Of a stretch of DNA of 64,000 bases, positions 12,118 to 21,483 are shown piece after piece. A program made the position numbers and the translations under genes. The stretch is from contig JAOWBW010000389.1 of the NCBI GenBank assembly GCA_026119855.1, positions 627,501 through 691,500 of the forward strand. The letters are read 5' to 3'. Every line of letters begins with the position of its first letter. Position 1 is the first letter of the stretch. Source of the DNA: Campanula takesimana. Taxonomy: Eukaryota > Streptophyta > Magnoliopsida > Asterales > Campanulaceae. The notes under the pieces were generated by a model. It had not been told where the DNA came from, searched no databases, and was given only the letters and a program-made list of their open reading frames with translations.

Positions 12118-12363
12118 ATTTGTTGAATAAAAAGTTGATGCGTAAATTCAAATGTTTCTTTATCAAGCGTAAATAACGGAGACCATAACATAGAGCCTGA
12201 TCATATTTTTTTTTCAAAATTAGGTTTATATTAATGAATGTTTGCGCCATTACAAGCAGTAGCGGAACTTGGAATTTAACGAAGGGGGCTAATTTTAGAA
12301 GAACTTTTTCTCCAACTGTTTTTATTTCTATTTTTAATCATATACTCCCTCCGTCACAGTGTA

Positions 12364-13589
12364 CTCCCTCTGTCCCACCTCACTTGATAGCCATGAGGTG
12401 GGCACAATAATTAAGGAGAATGAATAAAATCAAGAAAATGTGTGGTAGAAAATGAAGAGAGAAAATGAGTAGGGTAAATAATAGTGGGGGAAATGACAAT
12501 TTAGGGTCCAAAGTTTGGGGGGTGTGTGCCAATAGGGGTCTGATGTATCAATTTTGTCAATTTAGGGTCCAAAGTTGCAAAAGTTGTGCAGGTTAGGGTT
12601 TTTTAACGATTTTATTAACGGAATTCAGTTAAGTCACAAGTGTTTTGACATGGACTTAACTGGAGTTTGTTTTTATTATTTGCAGAGCATATTGTCATTT
12701 CATATGTAGAAAATTAATAAAAAAAAAATTGAAATATTAAATTTTACTTTCTTATATTAAATTAACTAATAATTAAGACGTCATTTACCGAAAATATTTT
12801 TTCAAGAAATACAATAAAAATATTCTTTTCATTAGAACCACTATAAAAAAAAGTATAATTTCTAAAAAGGAAAAAGTGTAAAAAAACTATATTCCAAAAA
12901 AAAAACCCACTTTATTTTTTTAGAAAGAAGAAAGTGGGGATTTGGACAATTCTTTTTTTTTTTTCCATGTGGTGGTGGTTAGTATTGTTTCATTATTAAT
13001 ATTAGTATTCCAATTATTATTTTATTTATAAAATTATTTTTTATTTTTATTATTAATTTTCCTTGTTTATAACTTCATTATTTGCGGTTTAAAAAAAACC
13101 ACTTTAATTTTTTATTTGCTTATTATTTTATTTATTATTATTTTTGAATTAATTAAATTATTCAAAAATTTAATAATAAAAGTGAAAGAAAATTTAGGGT
13201 CCATTGTATAAGGGGTGTGTGAAATGACAGCCCAGGCGAACATCCAAAACTAACTTCAGTTAAGTTTTTCTGTTACTTAACTGGATTTTCTTTGCAACTT
13301 AGTCCAAAAACCCTTAATTGACTAACGTTGTTAACTTTGGACCCTAAATTGACAAAATTGATACATCAGACCCCTATTGGCACACACCCCCCAAACTTTG
13401 GACCCTAAATTGTAATTTCCCCATAATAGTGTTGGTTGAATAAATTGAGTGGTGGGAAATGAAGAGAGAGAATGAGTGGTGTGTTAGAGTGAATATAAAA
13501 TTATAAAAGTATGCTATTTTGGGAAGTGTCAGGTGAGCTAGGACAGTCCAAGATGGAAATAAGTGTCAAGTTAGCTGGAACGGAGGGAG
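12364..13589. mobile_element. Middle Stowaway-like MITE of the nest
   Basis: Starts CTCCCTCTGTCCCACCTCAC and ends AGCTGGAACGGAGGGAG, with TA on both sides. It is interrupted by the Mutator-like element at 12487-13422. Without that insert it would be roughly 280 bp. Confidence 0.75.
12487..13422. mobile_element. Mutator-like non-autonomous element (936 bp)
   Basis: The terminal inverted repeats are about 100 bp, with GGGGAAATGACAATTTAGGG at the left and CCCTAAATTGTAATTTCCCC at the right. ATAATAGTG flanks both ends (12478-12486 and 13423-13431), a perfect 9-bp target duplication as made by Mutator transposases. The interior is AT-rich and carries no coding region. Confidence 0.88.
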
Positions 13590-13857
13590 TATATGTTCAC
13601 CCTCTCAATTACACGAAGATTAAGAAATTGTGAAAGTGATATAAGTGTTGTGAGTATAAAAGTAAAGTAAGAGATAGAATGAGTGAGAGAGAATAGTAAG
13701 TTGATTGGTGTTGTGATTTGTGAGTATAAAAGTAAAAATATGAGAGAAAATGAGTGGGAGGAATTGTAAAGATTCTTTGCCATTTTTGAAAGTGGACATA
13801 TACTTTGGGACGGATTAAAAAGGAAAGGTGAATATATACTCTGAGAAAGAGTGAATA

Positions 13858-14508
13858 ATAGTTATCAGATTCATGAAAATAAATGGGAGCATTCACCTAT
13901 AAAGGCAAAAAATAATAATAATCTATTTCTCAAATATAAAACATTAAAATTCTTTATGCATGTTAATCTTTCAAGATAAATATAAAAGCATTACTAGAAA
14001 TACAATTTTTAAAATTCTCAGAAAGACAGTCCCTTTTTTTCGTTGTTATTGCAAATGAACTTTGATTAATACTATAATTTATTTTCAGTTATCATAATAA
14101 AAATTTAAAACTTGTTATTGATCTACTAATACTAGCTAAACAACTTTTAAGATTCTCATTCAGATAATTAAAAGTAACCTTAATTATTGCTCAAAATTCA
14201 TACGTAATAACAACAATAGAAAAAAGAACTAAATTTCTGAGAAAGAGGAAATACTCCCTCCGTCTATGATAACGAGAGAAATTGGGATGAAAAATGAGTT
14301 GCCCCTTCATTAGCATCTCCACCTATGATAACGAGAGTGCACATAGAAGTGTTATTTTGAGAGGATTGAACCCTGATCTCTCATTTACAAAGAGATATTG
14401 AATGCCTTTAATTTTCTTTAGCAAAAATATAGTATAGTTTCTGAAATTACAAACTACCGTATTCTTTATTTTTTAATTATTGATATTTACCTAATATTCC
14501 TATTGTAT
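13858..14508. other. AT-rich intergenic DNA
   Basis: No gene is seen. A lone Stowaway-type left end (CTCCCTCCGTCTATGATAAC) starts at about 14253 without a matching right end. Confidence 0.4.
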
Positions 14509-14517
14509 GGTGATTAC

Positions 14518-14741
14518 GGACCTGGAACCGCTCCACCGAGTTAGCTCCACCCCTTCATCCAACGACTCCGATCAAGGCCACATACACACACTTATCATCT
14601 GTGCGGCTAGGATGATTTCAATTTTTTGTGGGTCCCATCGAGATCGGCCACATCTCAACCGTTGGGTGAAGCTAAAATGAGGTGGCTTCAATCTCCACCA
14701 TTGGGTGGAGCTAACTCATGGGGTGCAGCGGTTCGAAATCC
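14518..14741. mobile_element. Mutator-like MITE (224 bp)
   Basis: The termini are inverted: GGACCTGGAACCGCTCCAC at the left and GTGCAGCGGTTCGAAATCC at the right, continuing inward through GTTAGCTCCACC. GGTGATTAC lies directly on both sides (14509-14517 and 14742-14750), a perfect 9-bp duplication. Confidence 0.85.
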
Positions 14742-14749
14742 GGTGATTA

Positions 14750-14986
14750 CTCCCTCCGTCCCGGACTAAGGTTCTTAGTTTGATTTTACACGGAGATTAA
14801 GAAAAAGTAAATGTTGTGAGTATGAAAAAGTAAGTAAAAAGAAAGTAGGAGAGATAAAGTGGGTAGGGAGTTTTTGTTGTGAGAATGACAAGTGGGTTCC
14901 ATGGTCTATTTTAGATAATAAAGCAACTAAGAAGCTATCTGGGACAAACCAAAAAAAGAAATTAGAACCTTCTGGGACAGAGGGAG
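14750..14986. mobile_element. Stowaway-like MITE
   Basis: Starts CTCCCTCCGTCCCGGACTAA and ends CTGGGACAGAGGGAG, flanked by TA. The left TA lies within the right 9-bp duplication of the element at 14518-14741, so this MITE entered after it. Confidence 0.82.
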
Positions 14987-15120
14987 TATTATTTTAATAT
15001 CATTTAGAAATTAAATTTGATTTGTCTAATTATTTCTATCGAGTTAAATATTTTAAGAATATAACTATATCACCAAAATTTTATAAAAAGCCATGAATAA
15101 CAAATGACTTTATTAAAATA

Positions 15121-15302
15121 CTCCATACGTCCCAAAATGATCTTCTTATTTGCCATTTTTTATTGTTTCAAAAAGTTCTTCACATTTTTATGATTTATGC
15201 TTAAGAGTATATAATAAACTTAACATGGCTAGTGAAACAAGTGTTCTTATCTTTAAAAGGTTTGAATAGTCAAATGTACAGATCATTTTAAGAAGGAAGG
15301 AG
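15121..15302. mobile_element. Stowaway-like MITE
   Basis: Starts CTCCATACGTCCCAAAATGA and ends TTTAAGAAGGAAGGAG, flanked by TA. It shares its interior (CTTATTTGCCATTTTTTATTG) with the copy at 47195-47373. Confidence 0.75.
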
Positions 15303-15384
15303 TATTAAACTTAATTTTATTAACCAGAAACTATTTTATGGGGAAGGAGTATTTTTGGAAGGAGCGAGGATAGGGAAAATGAAA

Positions 15385-16353
15385 GGGTTAATTTCATTTT
15401 ACTACCCTAAGGTTTACATGCCGTATCACTTGGAGGCCTGTGGTTTCAATTTTCTCACTTTAAGGCCTATACTTTCAATTTTGTATCGATTTTGGGCCTG
15501 GATAATAATTTTGTTAGATTTTTAACAGAAAATTGGATGTATCATCCAACACCTCTTTTCTTTGGGGCTTGGTCTTTTCAAATAGCACTCGGCAAGTCTA
15601 TGCGGTTAGAAAGAGTTTTTTTTTTTATCTTTTTTTTTTAACTTGTTCCGGAGTATGGTATTGGAGAGTAGGTTAAGGTGTGTGCTTTATCAATCACAAT
15701 AAGAAAATAATAACTATTTCATTTTGATTAATTAATTAAAGATTTAATCATGCTTCTTGTTGCTTCTAGTATATATTTTAATGAAAAATAAAATCAACAA
15801 CTAATCTAAGTATTCCCTCCGTTCTGAAATAAATGTCCGAAAATCTTAACCACACTATTTTCAAGTAGTTTTTTTTTTTTAATCAAATGAATATGAACCA
15901 TATAAAAATAAAGAGGTAAAGATAGGCTGACCAATAATTTGAATTCCAAATTGCAGAGTAAAAGGATTGATTTAGTTGGTAATTGTGGTGCATTATGTTG
16001 ATGAAGATAGCAACAGTAGGAAAAGAGACCCCATGCAACCATCTACTCGAGAATTAAAGGTCTGGTAGTGAAAATGGGAAATCACATTATCACAGTTCAC
16101 CAAGAAATCTAAATGTCAATGAGATGATCACATAAAAAGTCAACAAAAGACCAAATGGCATAGAGTAAATAGGTGTTAAAAGGTACATGCCAGTTTTTTG
16201 TCAAATTTTATGTCAAAAATCTAACAGAATATTTGCTTAGGCATGAAATTGATACAAAACTAAAAGTCTAGGCCTGAAAGTGAGAAAACCGAAATTACAG
16301 ACCCCTAAGTGATACAATATGTAAACTTTAGGGTAGTAAAATGAGATTAACAC
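15385..16353. mobile_element. Mutator-like non-autonomous element upstream of the receptor kinase
   Basis: Inverted ends of about 115 bp (15385-15500 and 16240-16353) share the words CATTTTACTACCCTAA and TTTGTATC. AAAATGAAA occurs directly on both sides (15376-15384 and 16354-16362), a perfect 9-bp target duplication. The 969-bp interior has no transposase. The right end stops 183 bases before the kinase start codon, so the element replaces or displaces whatever proximal promoter was there. A lone Stowaway-like end lies inside near 15812. Confidence 0.9.
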
Positions 16354-16536
16354 AAAATGAAAAGTAAACCGCAACCCCACCTGCATAGTATTGAATTTTG
16401 GCATCGCATGTCCACTGTATTCACTTTGACTACAACCACTCTCTCTCTCTCTCTCTCTAGGTTTCAGTATTTTAGTAGTCATCTCTCTCCTCACACTTTC
16501 TGCTACATTGCGCTCCCCTCTCCTCCTTACTCCACC
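16354..16536 (+). promoter_or_regulatory. 5' leader of the receptor kinase gene
   Basis: This short interval lies between the Mutator-like element and the start codon. It contains a CT microsatellite (16439-16458) and pyrimidine-rich sequence typical of plant 5' untranslated leaders. No clear TATA box is seen, so the transcription start may lie in the element or be TATA-less. Confidence 0.4.
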
Positions 16537-19500
16537 ATGCCGACCGCCATTCTCCTCCTCTCCCTCGCCCTCTTTCTCTACGCCACCACCGCCGCCACCA
16601 CCGTTACTGATATTCAAGCCTTACTATCTTTCAAATCTAACTTACACGACCCTCTTGGCTCATTAAACGGCTGGAACACCTCCACCCCATCCGCCCCTTG
16701 CGACTGGCGCGGCGTCTCCTGTTCCGACGTTAACAATATGAGCCGTGTTCATGAGCTCCGCCTCAATCGTCTCCAGCTCTCCGGTCAGCTCACTGACCAG
16801 ATTGGTAACCTTGACCAGCTTCGTAAGCTCAGTCTTTATTCCAACTTCTTCAATGGCTCTATTCCCACGTCTTTATCTCAATGTTCACTTTTACGGGTAG
16901 TTTACTTACACTACAACTCCTTCACCGGCGTTCGACCGCCGTCTCTTTCCAATCTTACTAGCCTTCAGGTACTTAACCTCGCTCACAACTCTCTCTCCGG
17001 CGAACTCCCCGGGGATCTCCCGGTTAACCTCCGCTACCTCGACATTTCATCCAACACTTTCTCTGGAAATATTCCGGCCAACATCTCCGTCGCTTCAAAC
17101 CTCGAACTCATCAATTTGTCATTCAATTCGTTCTCCGGTCAAATTCCGGCCACCATTGGAAACCTCCAAGGCTTGCAATACCTATGGCTCGACTCGAACA
17201 GACTGATCGGCACTCTCCCGTCGACGATCGGGAACTGTTCATCGCTTATTCATTTAAGCGCCGACGACAACAATCTCAGGGGTCTGATTCCGGCGTCAAT
17301 TGGCTCACTCCCGAATCTACAAGTCGTATCATTATCACGCAATTCGTTGTCAGGTTCGGTCCCCACATCTTTGTTTTATAATGTCAGTGTCAATCCCCCG
17401 TCAATTAGAATCGTCCAGCTAGGGTTTAATGCCTTCACGGGCTTGGTCAAACCCCCTAATTTCAAATTCACTTCCGTCTTAGAGATTTTAGATCTTCACG
17501 AGAATCAGATAAAGGACGTTTTTCCATATTGGTTGACCAATGTGACTACTCTCAAAAGTTTAGATCTGTCCAGTAACTCCTTTTCCGGCGTATTACCCGT
17601 CGGCATTGGAAATTTATTGAGATTAGAGGAGCTGAAGTTGGCTAATAATTCACTCACAGGTGCAGTCCCCAATGACATTCAAAAATGTGGTTTGTTAAGG
17701 GTTCTTGATCTTGAAGGAAATCAATTTTCAGGGTTAGTTCCTGACTTTGTTGGGGAATTGAAGGGCTTACAGTTTCTTTCATTAGGAAGCAATCTTTTCA
17801 ATGGATCTATTCCTTCGAGTTATGGAAGTCTCTCTGAGCTTGAATCATTGGATTTGAGTGATAATCACTTAACTGGAGTTTTGCCACTAGAATTAACGGG
17901 GTTAAGTAATTTAACTTCTTTGAATTTGAGCCGTAACAAGTTTTCAGGCGATGTTCTGGGTAGTGTTTGGGAATTGAAGGGGTTGACAAGTCTTAATATG
18001 AGTGGTTGTGGGTTTTCCGGGCGGGTGCCTGGTAATGTTGCTAATTTGGTAAGGCTAACTAGTTTGGATTTGAGTAAACAAAATTTTTCTGGGGAATTGC
18101 CAGTTGAGCTATTTGGATTGCCGAGTTTGAAATTGGTTGCTTTTGAAGAGAACAATTTATCTGGTAATGTTCCTGAAGGTTTCAGTAGTTTGTCAAGTTT
18201 ACAGCATTTGAATCTCTCATCAAATGCCCTTTCTGGGAGTATTCCTCCCGAGTTTGGATTTCTTCAGTCCTTGATTGCTCTCTCATTATCAAATAATCAT
18301 ATTACTGGCTCTATTCCGGTGGAGCTAGGAAATGCAGCTGCTCTTGAAGTGTTGGAGATTCGAGGAAATCATTTGACCGGTCAAATTACTGATAGTCTCT
18401 CTCACTTATTTCATCTCCATAAGCTTGATTTGGGTCAGAACAATTTGACCGGTGAAATCCCAGGATATATTTCCAATATGTCATCGTTGACTTCTCTGTT
18501 ACTGGACACAAACCACATTTCAGGTCACATACCAGACTCGCTATCTAAGCTGTCAAACCTAACAGATTTGGTTCTCTCTTCGAACAATTTGAGTGGCAAA
18601 ATTCCAGAAAGTCTTTCACTGATTCCTGGCTTGAAACATTTGAATCTCTCCAATAATGATCTTGAGGGTGAGATCTCAGAGAAATTGGGTTCTCGATTCA
18701 ATGATCCTTATGTGTTCTCAAAGAACAAACGGCTATGTGGAAGGCCACTGAATGAAAATTGCAAGAAAGATAGGAAGGGACTTATTACATTTATCTTTGT
18801 GGTTGTAGCAGGGGGCCTATCCTTGATACTATTTTGTTGTGGATATTTATGGGGATTATTAAGGTGGCGTAAGAGATTGAGCGAAAAGGCCAATGGAGAG
18901 AAGAAGCCAAGCCCAGGCCGTGGAAGCTCAGGAACAGAAGGGGGACGGAGTAGTAGTCAAAGTGGAGTCCCAAAGCTGGTTATGTTCAGCAACAGATTAA
19001 CGTATGCAGAGACTGTTGAAGCAACAAGACAATTTGATGAAGAAAATGTCCTGAGCAGGGGCAAATATGGAATTGTTTTCAAAGCCACTTTCCCTGATGG
19101 CATGGTCCTTGCAATTCGTAGGCTTCCAGACACATCCATACCCGAAGATACATATCGAAAAGAAGCTGAATCTCTCGGAAAAGTCAAACACCGAAACCTG
19201 ACAGTGCTCCGAGGCTACTTTGTTGGTCAACCAGATGTCCGTTTTCTTGTATATGACTACATGCCTAATGGGAACTTAGCAACTCTTCTTCAAGAGGCAT
19301 CACACCAAGATGGGCATGTATTAAACTGGCCCATGCGCCATTTGATCGCTCTAGGCATTGCCCGTGGTCTAGCTTTCTTGCATTCAGTTCCAATGGTCCA
19401 TGGTGATATCAAGCCACAAAATGTCCTATTTGATGCAGATTTTGAAGCACATTTAACCGATTTCGGGTTAGATAAGCTAACCATTGCCACCCCAGCACCA

Positions 19501-19926
19501 GAATCATCTTCATCAACCACTCCCATAAGCTCACTAGGTTATGTCCCACCCGAAGTCGCATTGACCGGTCAATTAACAAAGGAAGCAGATATCTACAGCT
19601 TTGGGATAGTGTTGTTAGAAATCTTGACCGGGAAAAAGCCGGTAATGTTTACTAATGAAGATGAAGATATTGTAAAGTGGGTGAAGAGGCAGTTACAGAA
19701 AGGGCAAATATCAGAACTGGTGGAGCCAGGATTGCTTGAGCTTGACCCGGAATCATCAGAATGGGAAGAGTTCTTGTTGGGCCTGAAAGTCGGGTTGCTT
19801 TGCACTGGATCCGACCCAGTAGAAAGGCCATCGATGTCAGATGTTGTGTTCATGCTAGAAGGGTGCCGGGTCGGCCCAGATATTCCATCATCAGCGGATC
19901 CCACTTCCCTCCCTTCACCTAGTTGA
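16537..19926 (+). CDS. LRR receptor-like kinase with atypical kinase domain (MUSTACHES/MUL-like)
   Basis: This single-exon gene encodes 1129 residues, a plasma-membrane receptor-like kinase of the type of Arabidopsis At4g36180/At1g75640 (MUL/MUS), judged from recalled family sequence. The start at 16537 (CACCATGC context) is chosen because it gives a signal peptide (MPTAILLLSLALFLYATTA). The frame is open upstream to 16357 but adds no sensible sequence. Order: signal peptide 1-20; LRR N-cap about 24-65 with the CDWRGVSC motif; some 20 or more leucine-rich repeats to about 725; a C-terminal cysteine pair region (RLCGRPLNENC); a membrane span 749-776; then a kinase domain from about 833. The kinase keeps the DFG triad (975-977) but has R861 where the ATP-anchoring lysine is expected, HGD (955-957) instead of HRD, and an altered glycine loop (RGKYG, 841-845). 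Close relatives share this pattern as I recall. Catalysis may be weak or absent. The ligand is unknown. Confidence 0.95.
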   Translation: MPTAILLLSLALFLYATTAATTVTDIQALLSFKSNLHDPLGSLNGWNTSTPSAPCDWRGVSCSDVNNMSRVHELRLNRLQLSGQLTDQIGNLDQLRKLSLYSNFFNGSIPTSLSQCSLLRVVYLHYNSFTGVRPPSLSNLTSLQVLNLAHNSLSGELPGDLPVNLRYLDISSNTFSGNIPANISVASNLELINLSFNSFSGQIPATIGNLQGLQYLWLDSNRLIGTLPSTIGNCSSLIHLSADDNNLRGLIPASIGSLPNLQVVSLSRNSLSGSVPTSLFYNVSVNPPSIRIVQLGFNAFTGLVKPPNFKFTSVLEILDLHENQIKDVFPYWLTNVTTLKSLDLSSNSFSGVLPVGIGNLLRLEELKLANNSLTGAVPNDIQKCGLLRVLDLEGNQFSGLVPDFVGELKGLQFLSLGSNLFNGSIPSSYGSLSELESLDLSDNHLTGVLPLELTGLSNLTSLNLSRNKFSGDVLGSVWELKGLTSLNMSGCGFSGRVPGNVANLVRLTSLDLSKQNFSGELPVELFGLPSLKLVAFEENNLSGNVPEGFSSLSSLQHLNLSSNALSGSIPPEFGFLQSLIALSLSNNHITGSIPVELGNAAALEVLEIRGNHLTGQITDSLSHLFHLHKLDLGQNNLTGEIPGYISNMSSLTSLLLDTNHISGHIPDSLSKLSNLTDLVLSSNNLSGKIPESLSLIPGLKHLNLSNNDLEGEISEKLGSRFNDPYVFSKNKRLCGRPLNENCKKDRKGLITFIFVVVAGGLSLILFCCGYLWGLLRWRKRLSEKANGEKKPSPGRGSSGTEGGRSSSQSGVPKLVMFSNRLTYAETVEATRQFDEENVLSRGKYGIVFKATFPDGMVLAIRRLPDTSIPEDTYRKEAESLGKVKHRNLTVLRGYFVGQPDVRFLVYDYMPNGNLATLLQEASHQDGHVLNWPMRHLIALGIARGLAFLHSVPMVHGDIKPQNVLFDADFEAHLTDFGLDKLTIATPAPESSSSTTPISSLGYVPPEVALTGQLTKEADIYSFGIVLLEILTGKKPVMFTNEDEDIVKWVKRQLQKGQISELVEPGLLELDPESSEWEEFLLGLKVGLLCTGSDPVERPSMSDVVFMLEGCRVGPDIPSSADPTSLPSPS

Positions 19927-20639
19927 GTGTTTTTAAGAAATTACTACTCCATATTGTTTTTACAGTAGTTGCTGATTCATTTTTATTTTCTCTAGCATCT
20001 TAGATTTTGTTGTTTTCGTGTTGGCATTGTGTTAGATATGGTTGTTTGGTGTAGTCAAATATTTTGGAATCGGAGAAAAGATGTATGCTAAGTAGAAAGT
20101 AGCCGTTAGTCTGAAGAGTTTTATAATAATAATGTTGTGAAGGCGCCAGAGCCTGTGAAAATGTGCACTGGGCTTTCCTTTATGTACTGATTCACATGCG
20201 GACAGTTGCACCCATGTGGATTCTACAGCAACATTATGTACAACTCCTCTCAGTATTCAAATTATACCGTATTTTTTTCTTTATAAAAAATGACGATTGG
20301 TATGAATATAAATTAGTGCAGGTTGATTGGTGTTAATACTCCCTCGGAGTATTTGTCCCACCTTTCCTTTTTAGTCTGTCCCAAAGTATATATCAACTTC
20401 CTAAAATGGCAAAGAATCTTTACTATTCCTCCCACTCATTCTCTCTCCTACTTACTTTTATACTCACAACACCAATAATCTTACTATTCCCTCACTCATT
20501 CTCTCTCCTACTTAATTTTTATACTCACAACAATTACATCACTTCCACCACTCAAATCCTCTCAACTTCTCCCAAAACTCACCCGATGATTTTAATTCTC
20601 CGCTAAACACACAAACGCCTTGTGGCTCGATGCCATTTC
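19927..20639. other. 3' flank of the kinase gene, then MITE debris
   Basis: The first few hundred bases are the likely 3' untranslated region (an AATAATAATG stretch near 20130; no certain poly(A) signal). From about 20338 (CTCCCTCGGAGTATTTGTCCC) sequence of the 824/4426 MITE subfamily runs in reverse orientation, with two repeats of CTCCCACTCATTCTCTCTCC. Its right end is not clean. Confidence 0.45.
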
Positions 20640-21137
20640 ACTCAGGGAGGCGAAGAACACAAATTATTTGCAATCACTACAACAAGGGATATTATCTCAC
20701 TGATGGCATCTATCCACAGTGGGCTACATTCATCAATTCAATCCCCCTTCCCACAGAGAAAAAACACAAATTATTTGCAAAAAGACAAGAGGCATGTAGA
20801 AAAGACGTATAGCGTTTGTTTGGGGTGCTTCAAGCTCGCTTTGCAATACTTCGTAAGCCGTCACTTGCCTAGAGTGAGGCAGTTCTTGGTAAAATAATGA
20901 CAACGAGCATCAAAGCCAGCGGGCATCATAATGCATAATATGATTGTTGAAGACGAACGTGATCAATATAGAAACTATGATAATGCGAGTGAGTTTTGGG
21001 CAGACAAACCAACATATAAAGGAAAGCGAAAACAAAAGTCAACTCAAAATGAGCAAGACGATACATTCACGTACACGAGGGAAAATTCACACGTCGGAAA
21101 TGGTCAAATTGATGATCCCCAAATTGTACAATCATAA
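20640..21137 (+). pseudogene. Broken PIF/Harbinger-type transposase fragment
   Basis: Translation shows pieces of the DDE (HARBI1-like, DDE_Tnp_4) nuclease: YYLTDGIYPQWATFINSI, then KRQEACRKDV, then FGVLQARFAILRKPSLA, and in another frame MHNMIVEDERDQY. These are the conserved C-terminal blocks of plant Harbinger transposases. The reading is destroyed by an in-frame TAG at 20810-20812 where the family normally has Glu, a second TAG near 20871, and a frameshift before the MHNMIVEDE block (20931). The N-terminal half and the partner Myb-like protein are absent. It is a dead remnant that lies between the receptor kinase and V-ATPase genes. Confidence 0.85.
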
Positions 21138-21483
21138 AAAAATGCAGTTTACTCATGTAACAAACCCACAAGTCAGAAAATTATAGCACTCTTCACAAAG
21201 GAAAGTGAAAACTAAGATATGTGGATCTGGTAAAAAATACGGAGTACAAAAAAAAATACATTGTCCAAGATGTCTTGCCAAAATATAGAAAGAAAAGAAA
21301 GAAGTTTATTTAAGGAAACAAATAGTTCTAATCTACAACCTACCATCCAATCCCTCTGACTATGATATCAGCACACCAGAAATTGTAATATTACTGACCA
21401 AAGCTGAACAGCGGGTAGGCATAATAAAATCTGAACTCAATGCAACTAACACACGATGAACAATGAAAGGGACGACAGTCAAT
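21138..21483 (-). other. 3' untranslated/flanking region of VHA-c
   Basis: No other gene is seen between the transposase remnant and the VHA-c stop codon at 21484-21486. On the minus strand this is the 3' flank. I did not identify a single poly(A) site with certainty. Confidence 0.5.

Larger units (their letters stand above)
12345..13857. mobile_element. Outer Stowaway-like MITE of a three-level nest
   Basis: The left piece (12345-12363, CTCCCTCCGTCACAGTG) and the right piece (13592-13857, with GTTGTGAGTATAAAAGTAAAG) join to give an element like those at 824 and 4426. A second MITE (12364-13589) splits it. The right end is degenerate, so 13857 is approximate. Confidence 0.6.

Noticed and set aside
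16357..16536. Longer N-terminus for the receptor kinase starting at 16357
   Set aside because: The added 60 residues have no similarity to the family and would bury the signal peptide. The ATG lies in the transposon target duplication.
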